From contig CM043697.1 in assembly GCA_023935145.1 (NCBI GenBank), positions 58,713,501 through 58,777,500 on the forward strand: a DNA stretch of 64,000 nucleotides, written 5' to 3'. Each line of letters starts with the position of its first letter. Positions within the stretch are counted from its first letter, which is position 1. Origin of the DNA: Bretschneidera sinensis. Lineage: Eukaryota; Streptophyta; Magnoliopsida; Brassicales; Akaniaceae. The notes beneath the pieces are model-generated. The model was not told the origin of the DNA. It made no database searches and saw only the letters and a program-made list of their open reading frames with translations. The position numbers were made by a program, and so were the translations under genes. Below, piece by piece: positions 33,221 through 45,074 of this stretch.

Positions 33221-34480
33221 GTGTGTGCATGCCTCGATTTGGGTTGATTTTATTATGAAACCAAAGTTACGCAGAATTTTATCACAAACAATAAATGAAT
33301 TATAAACCGATCAAACTAACAAAACTAAAATTATAAGATTTTTGGTTTGGTTCATTTGGGTCAACGATTTGGCTTTTAACTTGGGTGTCAAAATATATCA
33401 ACTTTATATCATGGTATTCGTTTAGAGAATTCCTTTTCTATGGTGTGGCTCGATTACCCAATAATCTCCATCTTTAATTGCATACAAATTTCAAATTACC
33501 ATCTTGAAGACCAGTCTAATTTCCTTCAGCAAAGGCGTTCAGTTAGGCGTTCTCCCAACCCCTAAGCTAGTCACACTGCCAATCAGCCACGTTAATGCTC
33601 ACCTGGCGCAGACGAGGTAAAATGTCTATTCTCCCGACCATTAAGCTGGTCAGAGTCCCAAATTGAAATACGAAAAAAAATATATTTATTTTTGAAATTT
33701 TACTGTTGAGTCTATTTAACTGTGAGTTTTAAAAGTATTAATTTACTTTTAGAATAATAAGATATGTCAATTGACATTCCATGAGATCAAATTTTAATGA
33801 GAAATACACGTGCTTCACACCACACGAGTATTTCATCATTTCCTGTACATCAACGCCTGTACGGTCCCACATCTGATTTCAGTTCTACATTCAGACGACA
33901 TTTAGAATTGAATTTAATCCAGTTTGAATCCAACTTTTTTAAAACTCTTCAAAGTAAAAAGTACGAAACATTGCCTCAAAATAGAATGTACCTGGATTTG
34001 TTAAAATTATTTAGTTTCAGGCCAACAAAAAAACAAAATATAACAATGAAGGGAATTTCGCCCATCTAGTGAACTAATTTTTTTCCTTTTTTTTTTCTTC
34101 AGGTACTGCGAAAACTTCAGTATCTCTATTTCTTTTTTAAAGAAATTAACTCCCTTCTATTTTCAGATTCAAAATTCCTTCCATGATTCCATATTATTTT
34201 GTGCGTGGAGCAAGAATATTTCAATAGTTAGAGATATGTACTCCCATAACACCAGAAAATGAAACTTACAAGAAAAAAAATAACAATAGAAAATGGAGCA
34301 CTGATAAATGAAATTAATCACAAAAATTTCAGTCAGAAAATTGATTCCAGATTGACTATTAAAATTGAAAAGGAAAATGAAAATTTCACACAATAAATAA
34401 CAAAAAGAATGATAAACTAGGCCCAATTAATCCAAAGAGCTATAGTCAATGTCAGCTTGACTAATAAAATCTCTATATCT
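33221..34480. other. Intergenic, no gene seen
   Basis: AT-rich sequence with short spurious frames only. No terminal repeats or recognisable coding motifs. Confidence 0.4.
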
Positions 34481-35080
34481 AATCCTAAAAGAAACCCATA
34501 ATTTGAACTTCAGTTTCCTCACATTTTCCCAGGAACCAAACATAATATTCCCAATGAACATCCCAGAAATCATAAAACCCATGATTTAAAACTTCAATGC
34601 ATTTTCTCAGCAACCAAACAGAGTGTGTAACATACAAATAAAAGGACAAGAATTTACACTCACCTTCTTCTTGAGGCAACTTTGTTGACTCAGTAAATCT
34701 CAGCAACCTTAAGCAACTCAGCGCAAAAAAAAAAAAAATTGGTTCTTTGCAACCATGACAAGATAATCTCAGCAACAGAGAGAAGAAAAGTAGGGAGTCT
34801 TTGGCTTGTAAAGAATCTCCAGTCTGCCTCTCCTTTCTCGTCTCCCTTTGTTTTCTCATCTAGCTTTTTCTTCTCTCTTCGTGGCACGACTCTCTTATGA
34901 GAAATGTCTCTGTTCCCAGAGGTGGAAGGGTTATTAAAGCAGAGAGGGAGGGAGTGCTCTAATGGGCAAGTGGACGGAAGATTCGGGTGGAAAGTGGTTG
35001 GAGTAAAAGGAATTGGGAGGGTGGACTTGATTATCGGTTTTGCCCTTGTTTGGCTAGGCAGTGTCTCTTGATATTTCAAT
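34481..35080 (-). other. Possible orphan first exon with splice donor
   Basis: On the minus strand a GA-rich leader (about 34,990-34,800) leads to CAAGAAGAAG followed by GTGAGTGT, a strong splice-donor consensus at 34,664/34,663. The next bases (TAAATTCTTGTCC, then TTTGGTTGCTGAGAAAATG) look like the start of a plant intron. No acceptor or coding continuation is seen before ATG9, so it may be the remnant or 5' end of an unrecognised transcript. The overlapping frames (34,485-34,859, 34,690-35,079) resemble no family. Confidence 0.25.
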
Positions 35081-35625
35081 TGGACAGAATGATCAATTGG
35101 TATGTTTTATAATCTTTAATAATAAATTAATATTATCTCAAAATTGATATTATTTCAAAATTGAGAGTTAAATTGATTCAATAATAAAACATCAGGATAA
35201 ATCTGTTATTTTCCTTTAAAATATTAATCAAAGTTTAAGAAAGAGATTAAAAAATTAAAATTTGAGGACTAAATCAATTTTTAAACGAATGTTTAAGCTA
35301 AAAGCTCAAAAAATGAAGCTTGTATTTTATTGGTAGAGTATATTCTTTTATGTCCAAATATAAAGAATATTGTCAAGTTTAAGATAGTATTCATATTCCT
35401 TTCAAGACATTAGACAACATACTTTTAAAAAATGATATAAACGGTTTAAGATGTTATCTTATGTCCAAATGAAAAAAAAGAAAGAAAGATAATTGACAAA
35501 ACGTCACTATGGATTCAGTTTTTGGCTTGCCCATTGAATATTACAATGACAAAGTCTAGATGACCATGGACAACACGATAAGGAAAACAACTGATGGCAA
35601 TACAAGGTTTGCCACCCGAGGTCGC
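35081..35625. other. AT-rich spacer left of copia 2
   Basis: No gene or repeat structure seen; AT-rich up to the LTR edge. Confidence 0.4.
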
Positions 35626-36880
35626 TGTAGACCGAGATACAAACCTAAGAGGGGGTGAATTGGGTTTTAATTTTTTTTTTTGCAATTAACAAACAAGTTT
35701 CAACAATTTAATTAAGTAAAACACACAATAAATAAATCACTTGAAATTAAAAGAGTAAAGGAAGAGAATATGCAAACTCCATTTATAGTGGTTTGGCAAT
35801 ATCAGAATCATTCCGACCCTATATCCACTCTCTTCAAGGAACCTACTTGAAACAATCCACTAAGAATAGTCAAGCAACTTCACGGGTGTTGCCCAAACCT
35901 TACAAATATTTCCTCCATAAGGAAGTTACGATGAAGTGTTTAATGTCTAAACACTCTAAGAGTTATACCAACTCTTTTTCATTTTGAGAATGAATGAAAT
36001 AGATTGGAATAAGAGAGAGTGTACAATAAATTCTTACAACTCAGACAATTCCTCTCTCTAAAGCTTAAAGCTCAACAATGGCTCAAGAATAAAATTGAAA
36101 GCTTGATTCATACAATAAATATTTTCTATGGTGCTCAATATGGTTGTTGAGGCTTGTAATGGTTGGGTATTTATAGCAAAAACTCCAAACAGCCAATTGA
36201 AATACAATATAACTGTTTGAGTGTTAAATGCAGCTGATTCGTGCAAGATTTTATGCAAAATAGTCGTTACTGGACTTGGTGTAGCCGACTACAGCAAGGC
36301 GTAGTCGACTACAGCTTTTTTGAAAGTTAGAATTACGCAACAAGTAGGTCTTGTAGTCGACTATAGCTTTGATTTTCGACTACAGCTTTGATTGAAGCCA
36401 AAAAGGACCCTATAGTCGACTACAGCAAGGTCATGTGCCTTTTTTGTAGACCCTATAGTCGACTAAGCAGTGTGTAGTCAACTACAGCAAGGTTCTGTAG
36501 TTGGCTACACCAAGTGGTGTAGTCGACTACAAAAAGGTTATGTAGTTAACTACAGAATTCTGTAGTTGGCTATGGTTCTCTGTAGTTGACTACAGCCTGA
36601 AGAAAAACTTTGTTTTTGCTTAAAATCATTTAAAAACATTTTAATCTTTGAGCCATAATTGATCTAGGAGCATAGAGAGATATTTACAAGGAATTTAATC
36701 TTTACTAGACTACTAATCTCTTACTTTGATTCAAAGTCTTCAGAAATACTTCAAGGTTCCATTGATCGCGCATTGCTTTTAACGTGTGTTAATTTGTCCT
36801 TAAGATCGAAATTAGACTAGATAAAGAGAATTAGCTCAATAATATGTTTTGTTATTATCAAAATAAATATGGGGTCAACA
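35626..36880 (-). repeat. 3' LTR of copia 2
   Basis: On the element strand it starts TGTTGACCCCATATTT (36,880) and ends TCGGTCTACA (35,626). The R/U5 half (35,632-35,990) aligns along its length with 45,098-45,450. A TATA box (GCTATAAATACC on the minus strand) lies at about 36,177-36,167. Confidence 0.85.
36279..36597 (-). promoter_or_regulatory. Palindrome array, GTAGTCGACTAC type, in 3' LTR of copia 2
   Basis: About a dozen copies or near-copies of CTGTAGTCGACTACAGC, some separated by CAAGG. Several show paired or single changes (GTAGTTGACTAC, GTAGTTAACTAC, GTAGTTGGCTAC). The array starts about 102 bp upstream of the LTR TATA box in the element's orientation, so it occupies the U3 promoter region. 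Confidence 0.8.
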
Positions 36881-37258
36881 ATCTCCCCTTTTTGATAATG
36901 ACGAAACCATTTTGAAAAGCATTTAAATAAAATATAGAAATTTTGACAGAGTTTCCTCTATATTTTCAATATTTCCTCCTACATAAGAGAGTAATTTTTT
37001 ATCCAACCAACCAAGCATAGTAACTTTAGAGACTTTTCTCCCCCTTTCTTGAAGAGGAAAGTAGTTCAAACATCAATAGCATGCATAAAATGATATAACA
37101 AAGCAACGATACGTAGCAACAAAACGTCAAAGTCTTTAGATTCTTCTCCTCTTTTTTGTCAACATCACAAAAGGAAGAGGAAGGATAAAGCTCCCCCTAA
37201 AATCATGCATCTAAAACATCGAATTATAGGTAAGAAACAATAAATGATACAAATACAA
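36881..37258 (-). other. Multiple-polypurine-tract zone of copia 2
   Basis: On the element strand the 380 bp between pol and LTR contain TTTTAGGGGGAGC, AAGAAAGGGGGAGAAAAG and, next to the LTR, CAAAAAGGGGAGAT. Repeated purine tracts before the 3' LTR are a reported Sirevirus feature. Confidence 0.7.
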
Positions 37259-37985
37259 TTAAACAGATAGACATTCAAATTTTTTCAAGCCCATTAGCGT
37301 TCTATTTCTACAAAAGTTTTCTTCATTTAAAGGTTTAGTAAGAATATCAGCAATTTGATCTTCTGTAGGTATGAATTCAAGTTTGACATCACTTTTTTTA
37401 GTATGATCTCTTATAAAGTGATATATAATCTTAATGTGTTTGGTCCTAGAATGTTGAATTGAGTTTTTGGTAAGATTGATGGCATTAGTGTTGTCGCATA
37501 AAATTAAAATATTTTGAAAGCATATGCCATAGTCTTCTAGTTGTTGTTTTATCCATAAAATTTGTGCACAGCAACTACCGGCGGCCACATATTTTGCTTC
37601 GGCGGTTGATAATGCAACTGAATTTTATTTCTTTGAAAACCAAGATGTTAACATGGCACTTAGAAATTGGCATGTTCCACTAGTACTTTTTGTATCAATT
37701 CTACAACCGACATAATCAACATCCGAGTACCTAACTAGCTCAAAAGATGATTTTCTTGAATACCATAGCCCTAGATTTTGAGTACCATTCAAATAACTTA
37801 GGATTAGCTTGGAATCTAGCACACATACTTACATTAAACATTATATCGGGTTTACTTGCAGTTAAATATAGTAAAATCCCTATCATGCTTCTATAAGTCT
37901 TAGTATCTACACACTTACCTTCTTCATCTAAGTCAAGTTTTGTAGAGGTGCTCATGAGAGTTCAAAGAGACTTTGAGTTCTCTAT
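37259..37985 (-). pseudogene. Copia 2 pol: RT C-terminus and RNase H
   Basis: Includes STSTKLDLDEEGKCVDTKTY (about 37,950), YRSMIGILLYLTASKPDIMF and the RNase H segments RYSDVDYVGCRIDTKSTSGT and LSTAEAKYVAAGSCC (about 37,610-37,570), ending DQIADILTKPLNEENF and a stop at 37,259. The left part is separated from the upstream RT by an unrelated insertion. A frame break lies near 37,620-37,740. Confidence 0.83.
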
Positions 37986-38915
37986 CCCAAAAATTTGACC
38001 CATTTGACTTTCTAGCTCGACAATCACTTAGGTGTTTACTCTTGTTGCACTCCTCACTTCGCTGATGGATTGGCCGGTCATCTTCATGAAATCCTTAAGG
38101 ATGTCCTCTAGAGACTGTGAAACCGGCGCTGGCGCTTGAGTGGGAGGATGGTAAGCGGGTGATGGTACTGGATGGGCTGAACGACCATGACTTGGAATTG
38201 GTAGAGGAAATCTGGGAGGGTATTGATTGTGAGCATGATGAAGGGCTCCTCTTTGATTCATCGGTTGGTTCTGCTCCCATGAAAAATTAGGGTGGTTCCG
38301 CCACCCTGGATTGTAAGTCTCGAAGTAAGATCCATTTGATTGCCTTCGATAGTCATTGAAAGCGTTCACTTCTTCCATGGGATACTCGGCAAAAGCCGGA
38401 ATAGATAGAAAATTCTGTGCTAAATGCATAGGACTAGCACAGATGGAACAGTTATCAACATTGAATGTATTGACTGCATTGATGGACTGGCCGATCATCT
38501 TCATGAAATCCTTGAGGCTGTCCTCCAATGACTGTGGCTTTAGATCAAAATGGGTAGCATTGGTTGGTGGCAACACTATACAAGAAGGTGAGTTAGTCGC
38601 AACAGGTGTGAACAAATCCCTAAGGGATGTAGTGAAAACCACGTTCCAAGCTCTAGGTTGCTCTACATTCTCAGGTTGATTTATATTCCAAAAATTTTCT
38701 CCCCTCTCAATTGTCTCTTTTTCAACAAGTGCTCTATTCTGTCTCCTAAGAGTTCTTTCTAATTCGGGATCAAAAGTATTGACTCTAAGTTCATGGATCT
38801 CCGACCAAGCATATACCAAACAAACAGCACTAATATAAACTAACCAGCAGAAACAAAAGAATAAAATAAAATGCAAATAACAAATAACAAATAAGATAAT
38901 ATAAAATAAATGCAA
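37986..38915 (-). pseudogene. Athila-type gag fragment with internal duplication
   Basis: The frame 38,915-38,028 includes the gag-type segments TFDPELERTLRRQNRALVEK, NNATHF-like NATHFDLKPQ and GSYFETYNPGWRNHPNFSW. A zinc-knuckle-like CSICASPMHLAQNF lacks the final His/Cys spacing. The segment SLEDSLKDFMKMIGQSIN (about 38,535) recurs as SLEDILKDFMKMTGQSIS (about 38,105). Past the stop at 38,028, ELESQMGQIFG-like coding continues to about 37,990. Hydrophobic N-terminal residues (38,915-38,820) are leader sequence read in frame, not a signal peptide. Confidence 0.65.
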
Positions 38916-39136
38916 AAAATAGAAAACACAATACTCACAAAATGGGCCAACAAAAATTGGCCAAAAAAATTTATTATTTATTATTTATTTTATTTTTTAT
39001 TCTTTATGGGTAATTGCAAATAAAAACAAATAAACTAAAATAAAATTGCACAAATAAAACAAAAAAAATGCTAACTAAACTAGTAGAAAAATAAAATCAA
39101 TTCAGATAAAAATTTTATTTTCAAAAACAAAACAAC

Positions 39137-39154
39137 TCCCCGGCAACGGCACTA
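39137..39154 (-). other. Primer binding site, tRNA-Asp type, two mismatches
   Basis: Plus strand TCCCCGGCAACGGCACTA matches the tRNA-Asp 3' end except two positions (GCC changed to ACT in the last bases). It lies 6 bases from the LTR edge. Confidence 0.82.
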
Positions 39155-39160
39155 AAAACT

Positions 39161-40617
39161 TGTTGTGAGTTTTAAATTACTTGTAAGCGCACGAATCGTT
39201 TGCAATATAGTGTTGTGCAAGTGCGAGGTCGAAGCCACAGGGAATTGCGTTGTGAAAATATATTTTTATATAAACTAACCCTATTTTAATCTAGTTCCGA
39301 ATTTTGGATTGTATCTTGCAAAGAAATATAAACTAAACTAAATTGATTTAAAAACAACTGATAAAAACACTAAGGTTTTCTGAATCCACCCTACCAAAGT
39401 AAAGCATATATCTTCATGTTCTATGTCAAAATAATCTATCAAATCATTCCATGAATCCACCATTATACAAATCATGGCGAATAACCAAACTAAACCAAAA
39501 CCATCAAATGTATCCATTTAATTCACAAATCACAATGGATATCCAATCTAATTTGAATAATCCACCGTATCCGGCAGATGAAACACAAGGAATATCCAAT
39601 TTAACAATTTAAAAACAATCAATCATAAAAGTTTACTCAAACAATTGAAATAGAACATTTATACTAAAAATATCAGAATTGTACGAACATATCTGAAAAT
39701 ATAATGCTAAACAATGGCGAGGCTTCATCTTCAACCTTAGATGAAGATTTTAGCCTCGCATAATTATGAACATAATTTTCGCAATTACAGTGCTAAACAT
39801 TTAAACTTTAAAACTTAAAATAAATTAAAACTAACAATACATGGATAGAGAGATTCCACTAGCAGCAGTCGTGCGGCGCTTCTCCTTTTGGTAGCAAAGC
39901 CTTCGAGATCTACCATAATGCTAGCAGAAGTCCTCCAGATTGCACACTTTTTTGATGAAGTGAAATAGGGCTTTTATAGAGGAACTAAATGAGTGCAATG
40001 TGTTTCCAATCCGATGTGAGATGTGTGGATATAGAATGTGTTTTCAACTGATGTGGGATGTGGGATTTAAGCGTTCACATGCCCTTCAAAACTTCTGCCC
40101 ACGCTGAAATCCTGCACAGCCTGATCTTTGTCTACTAAAACTGCCATAACTTTCTCTAGAAAAATTATATTTATGATTGGTAAAATTCCTTAGAAAATAG
40201 ACATCCAGATCTTTCCAAGTATATATGGCTCATCTCCTGGTTCTTCTTGAATCATTACAGTTTAATCCACAAAAATCACTTCTATCACGCTGAAATCACG
40301 CACAACCTGACCTTTGTCTACTAAAACTGTCATAACTTTCTCTAGAAAAATCATATTTATGAGCTGTAAAATTCCCAAAAAAATAGACATCTGGATGTTT
40401 CCAAGAATATATTGTTCATCTCTTGGTTCTTCTTGAATCAATACAGTTTAATCCGCAAAGATGACTGATCTGTATAGGTAATTCTGGCAGTTTAGTGAAA
40501 CCCCTTTCCAAGTGCTTGTAAACCTGTAAAACAACGAAAAACAACTCAAAGTAACAAATTCCTAAGCTAACAAATGTAAATTAATGGACCAAAATATGCA
40601 ATATTTGGCACTCATCA
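39161..40617 (-). repeat. LTR of the Athila-like fragment
   Basis: Bounded by TGTTGTGAG (39,161) and CTCATCA (40,617) on the plus strand; on the element strand it begins TGATGAGTGCCAAATATTGC. Length about 1,457 bp, no gene. It contains a 186-bp tandem duplication. Confidence 0.75.
40100..40470 (-). repeat. 186-bp tandem duplication in the Athila-like LTR
   Basis: CACGCTGAAATC starts at 40,100 and again at 40,286. Each copy contains the module CATAACTTTCTCTAGAAAAA ... CTGGTTCTTCTTGAATCA, which also occurs once in the LTR at 8,980-10,462 (about 10,065-10,200). Confidence 0.85.
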
Positions 40618-40880
40618 AAGGGGCCCAAAAACACTTTTAGCCGTATTTTGAGGGTTAGTTGAATATGAATGAAGTTTTCTTCATAGAGAATTTTTAGTTT
40701 TCTCTACTTGTTCTTGATTGAACTAAGAACTTATCAAAGGCAAATCTTTTGTGGCGTTCTCACCAAATCTAGGTTCTTGAAACAAGATTTCAACAGGTCT
40801 AGATTATCTTGACTTGATTCTTGGCTTTCTTGTGTAAGTTTCAATTTGATTGTGGGTTCAAGGGATTTTCATTCCATGGG
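40618..40880 (+). other. LTR-like fragment of a third retrotransposon
   Basis: Sequence between the Athila-like LTR and copia RT. TTGTTCTTGATTGAACTAAGAACTTATC and TTTTGTGGCGTTCTCACC-like wording (each shorter match under 20 bases, around 40,715-40,775) resembles the R region of the gypsy LTRs at 57,315-57,370. Weak call. Confidence 0.35.
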
Positions 40881-41855
40881 TTCACATCAGAAAGTATCAT
40901 GTTTATGAGTTTTTGTAAAAAGAACTGTATATATTTTTCCTCTTGTAAAACCATTTTCAAGTAAAAACTTACTTAACCTTTCATAGCATGCTCTTGAAGC
41001 TTGCTTCAATCCATAGAGAGCTTTAGACAACTTATAGACATAGTTTGGAAGGTTAGGATCTTCAAAACAAAGAGGTTATTCAACATAAACCTCTTCTTCT
41101 ATAAAACCATTTAAAAATGCACTTTTCACATCCATTTGAAATAACTTAAAGTTTTTAAAGCATGCAAAGGCTAGTAACATACAAATAGCTTCTAATCTAG
41201 TTATGGGAGCACTGGTTTCATCAAAGTCTATTCCTTCTTCTTGATTGTAACCCTTAGCAACAAGTCTAGACTTGTTCCTAGTTACAATTCCATTTTCATC
41301 CATTTTGTTTCTAAATACTCATTTAGTTCCTATGATAGTATGATTCTTTGGTGTAGGAACTAAAGTCCACACTTTATTTTTTTTGAATTGATTTAACTCT
41401 TCTTGCATAGCATTTATCCAATCAACATCTCTTTCAGCTTCAATAAAAGTCTTAGGTTCTATTTGAGATAAATAAGCTACACAATTACAAATATTTCTCA
41501 TAAAAGATCGAGTTCTTACCCCTTGTGAAGGATCACCAATCACTTGATCGATTGGATGATAATTCACATACCAATCTTTAGGAAGTTCACTTCCTTGTTG
41601 ACTTGTAGAAGGTTGATCAAGATTGTGAGCATCTACCTCTTGATTTGTTTGAGGTTGACTTTCCTTAGGGTCAACAGTAGGAGTAAATGCATCCACTCCT
41701 GGGATAAAATCTGCATCATCATCAAGAGATATTATTCTACTACTAATTGGGTTAGATTCGTCAAAAGCAACATGAATGGATTCTTCAACCATTAGAGGTT
41801 TATTGTTAAAGACTCTATAAGCTTTACTAGAGGTTGAATATCCTAAGAATATCAT
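40881..41855 (-). pseudogene. Copia 2 pol: integrase C-terminus and N-terminal RT
   Basis: Reads from IFLGYSTSSKAYRVFN (41,855) through the spacer to RT (NHTIIGTK, 41,320) and on through [20 protein letters not shown] and [20 protein letters not shown] to 41,076. It then continues past a stop to LYGLKQAPRA-type sequence and KTHKHDT, where it ends at 40,880. The catalytic YVDD box, present at about 13,033 in copia 1, falls in the missing piece. Confidence 0.8.
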
Positions 41856-43000
41856 TTCATCGGTCTTAGAGTCAAATTTATCTAAATTAGTTTTATTGTT
41901 TTTTAGGATGAAGCACTTGCAACCAAAAACATAAAAATAAGATATATTAGACTTTCTATCTTTCTATGTTTATATGGAGTTTTATCAAGCATAGGCCTAA
42001 TTAATACTTTATTTAAAACATAGCAAGAAGTATTTACAGCTTTCGCCCAAAAATATTTTGGTAAACTATTTTCACAAAGCACGGTTGTAGCAAATTCTTC
42101 TAGAACTTTATTTTTTCTCTCAACAACAACATTTTGTTGAGGAGTTCTAGGAGCTGAAAAATTGTGATCAATTCCATTTTCATCACAAAATTTTGAAAAA
42201 CTTTGATTTTCAAATTCTTTTCCATGATCACTTCTAATACTTGAGATAGAAATTCCTTTTTCATTTTGAACCTTCTTCCAAAAAGTTCACAAAACCTTTA
42301 TAGGCTTCATCCTTATAAGCAATAAAAATAAAAAAGGTATATGTTGAATAATCATCAACATTAACAAGAGCATATTGATGGCCACCTAGACTAATGGTGC
42401 TTATTAGACCAAACAAGTCCATATGTAAAAGTTCTAATGGTCTAAAGATTGAGATTACCTTTTTAGATTTAAAAGATACTCTTGTTTGTTTTCCCATTTG
42501 ACAAGCATCATAAGTTTTATCTTTTTCAAATTTGATTTTGGGAAGTCTAATGACTAAATCTTTTCTTGAAAGAATTTGAGTAAATTCATATTCACATAGC
42601 CAAGCCTTCTATGCCATAGCCATTGGTTTTCACTAAAAGCAGGAAAATATTTTTCTCTTTTCGAATGTAAATATTTTAAATCAACTAGATAGACATTATT
42701 ATGTCTATGGCCAACAAACTTAATCTTGTTACTCTTGATGTCTATTACTAGACAATGAGAGGATTCAAATATGACTTTGTTGTCTTTGTCACATAATTGA
42801 CTAATACTAAGTAAATTTGACTTAAGACCTTGCACATATAAAACATAATAAATGGTTGAAGAATCTTTACCCACTTTTCCATGCCCGATAATCTTTATCT
42901 TGGTGTTATCTCCAATGGTGACGTATCTGTCATCTCTTAAAGCAAGCTCTTTGAATATACTTTGATCACTAGTCATGTACTTTGAGCATCCACTATCAAG
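41856..43000 (-). pseudogene. Copia 2 pol: protease and integrase
   Basis: The protease active site is YLDSGCSKYMTSD (about 43,000-42,962), with the Trp codon before it changed to TGA. GDNTKIKIIGHGKV and LKSNLLSISQLCDKDNKV follow in one copy only. The integrase zinc region (HRRLGYVNMNLL, about 42,610) and the core (LLHMDLFGLISTIS, about 42,430; the Glu in the QQNVVVERK segment, about 42,120) are recognisable. Frame breaks at about 42,550, 42,500 and 42,260 inactivate it. Confidence 0.8.
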
Positions 43001-43500
43001 GTATCAATAGTTACCTTTCTCTTTGGTGTAAGACATATCCACATCATATATGGATACACAATAGCACTTTTAGGTACCCAAAATTTATTGGGTCTTTTGA
43101 GGTTAGTCCTAGAAAATATGGCTCCTTTAGGGACCCATACTTTCTTAATATTATAAGGTGTTCTATAATTATAGACATATTGATGATGCATAATCCTAGG
43201 ATGATAGTTATAGAAGTCTATATGATGTCTTGAATATCTTTTATTCCTTAGATGAGAATTCTTATTATACATGTTTTTAGCATAGGAGTTATGAACATAC
43301 ATGTTATCTCTAGGATATGCATGATAGTTATGTATAGGATATGCATTCCTAGCATGTGCATATCTTGAATGTGTATTCCTAGCATTTTTATTTCTAGGAT
43401 GAGCATACATATGTACATATGTATTTCTAGGATTTCTATTTCTAGCATATGTTTTAGAATTCTTTGCATTTGAATTGTAATTTGCATTATTAGGCTTATC
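42990..43500 (-). repeat. Asn/His/Tyr/Arg-rich repeat linker in copia 2 gag-pol
   Basis: The frame 43,410-42,973 encodes a low-complexity stretch rich in Asn, His, Tyr and Arg (for example YAHARNAYPIHNYHAYP, NSYAKNMYNKNSHLRNKRY). The DNA consists of degenerate repeats of CTAGGAATRCATATG-type units about 18-36 bp long. It ends with two VWVPKGAI/FWVPKSAI segments just before the protease. The same position in copia 1 (10,487-10,700) keeps the WVPK part. Confidence 0.6.
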
Positions 43501-43606
43501 AGCATTTTTGAAGGAAAGCTCTTAACATTACTAGAGACCTTAGAAGTGGAGGGTTCATTCACACATATCGCTTTCATAAACAAAGTCTCTTTTGATTTTT
43601 GTCTGC

Positions 43607-45033
43607 TTAATGGAGAACACCCAAACCAGATTTTTCTCCATTCATTCTTTGGCAAGATAGCATTTCATCTAGTTTTTCTTTTCCAAGAATAATCCTAGAT
43701 ATAGTGTTATTCAACTCCATCACTTTCTTTTTCAAATCATCATTTTCATTTTTCAAGAAATCTTGTGATGAGTTATAGAGCATGGAAGATGGTTTTTCTA
43801 TTTCTTCTTTTAGACTTTCCATCTCTTTAGAAAGAGATGAGACTTCCTTCTTGAGAGCAATATTTTTATAACCAAATTTCTTCAATTCTTCATACATTTT
43901 ATTAATTACCTCAATTAATCCTTCACTACTAATAACAATATTATTATTATTATTAGTGGTGGAAGAATTTGTTAACTCACTTTTATCATCAATTGCCATT
44001 ACGCAAAGATTAACAATTTCTTCATATTCGACGTTGTTCTCCGAAATTCTTCATCATCACTCCAAGTGGTTGCAACCATGGATTTCTTTTTTAGGCTCTT
44101 GTAAGGTTTGTTTGTTATTGGACAATCGGCCTTAATGTGTCTGGGCTTCTTGTAACCATAGCACACAATATGTTCTCTTTTTAGAGTGGAATCCTTTGTG
44201 TAAAGTTTCTTGCTTTTCTTTAAGACCTTATTAAACCTTTTGATGATTAGTGTCATTTCACTATCTTCTACATTACTCTCATTCTCTTACTCATTTTCTT
44301 TCACTTTCTTGCTAGTGGAAGCTTTGAGGGCAATCATTTTCTTTTTCTTCATCTCATCATCATTGGCACCAGGATTCATTTCTTCCATCTCGTATATCAA
44401 TAATGATCAAAGAAGTGTTTCAACATCAAATTTGTCGAGATCTTTGGCCTCCATTATGGCTGTCTTCTTTGCTTTCCAAGTTGATGGCAAAGATATTAAT
44501 ATCTTCCTTGTTAGCTCAAATTCCTCAATGTTCCTACCAAGAAGCTTTAAATCATTAACAATAGTGGTGATGCGGAAGTGCATTTAAGAAATTGTTTCAT
44601 TATGAAACATTTTAAAAGATTCATACCAGGACACTAGCATATAAATTTTTTATTTTTTAACTTAACTAGTGCCCTCATAAGTAATTTGAAGTTTGTCCTA
44701 TATCTCTTTAGCCGAAACACATGCTGAAATTTTATTGTATTCATTGATATCAAAAGCACAATGTAGTATACTAGTAGCTCTAATATTTAGAGACATTATT
44801 CTACAATTCCCTTCATTAAACTCCGATTTGAGCTTAGGCATTGTATAATTGATTTTTTCAATAGTTATTTCCTTAGTAGGAATTCTAGGTCATTCTTCAA
44901 TGATTCTCCACAAATTATAATCTTATCCTTCAACAAAGATTTTCATTCTATTTTTCCAATAATTATAATTTATTCCATTGAACAAAGGAGATCTAGTATA
45001 AGAATGACCTTCGGTATAACTATTTGAAGCCAT
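43607..45033 (-). pseudogene. Copia 2 gag with zinc knuckle and coiled coil
   Basis: Start codon at 45,033, MASNSYTEGHSYTRSPLFNG followed by INYNYWKNRMKIF, the usual copia gag opening. A frame with stops continues to the zinc knuckle CYGYKKPRHIKADC (about 44,165-44,120), whose second Cys is Tyr. Then comes a charged, heptad-like helical segment in 43,999-43,607 (KMYEELKKFGYKNIALKKEV, SLSKEMESLKEEIEK), a probable coiled coil. Nucleocapsid binding would be impaired by the lost Cys. Confidence 0.78.
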
Positions 45034-45074
45034 TGGATCAACTCAAGGATTTTCAGTCTAAAATTAAGTACATG

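Larger units (their letters stand above)
37986..40617 (-). mobile_element. Athila-like gypsy fragment inside copia 2
   Basis: Minus-strand fragment consisting of an LTR (39,161-40,617), a tRNA-Asp-type primer site (39,137-39,154) and a partial gag that stops being gypsy-like near 37,986, where copia RT resumes. No pol and no second LTR are present, so it is a truncated copy or a deletion product. Confidence 0.75.
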
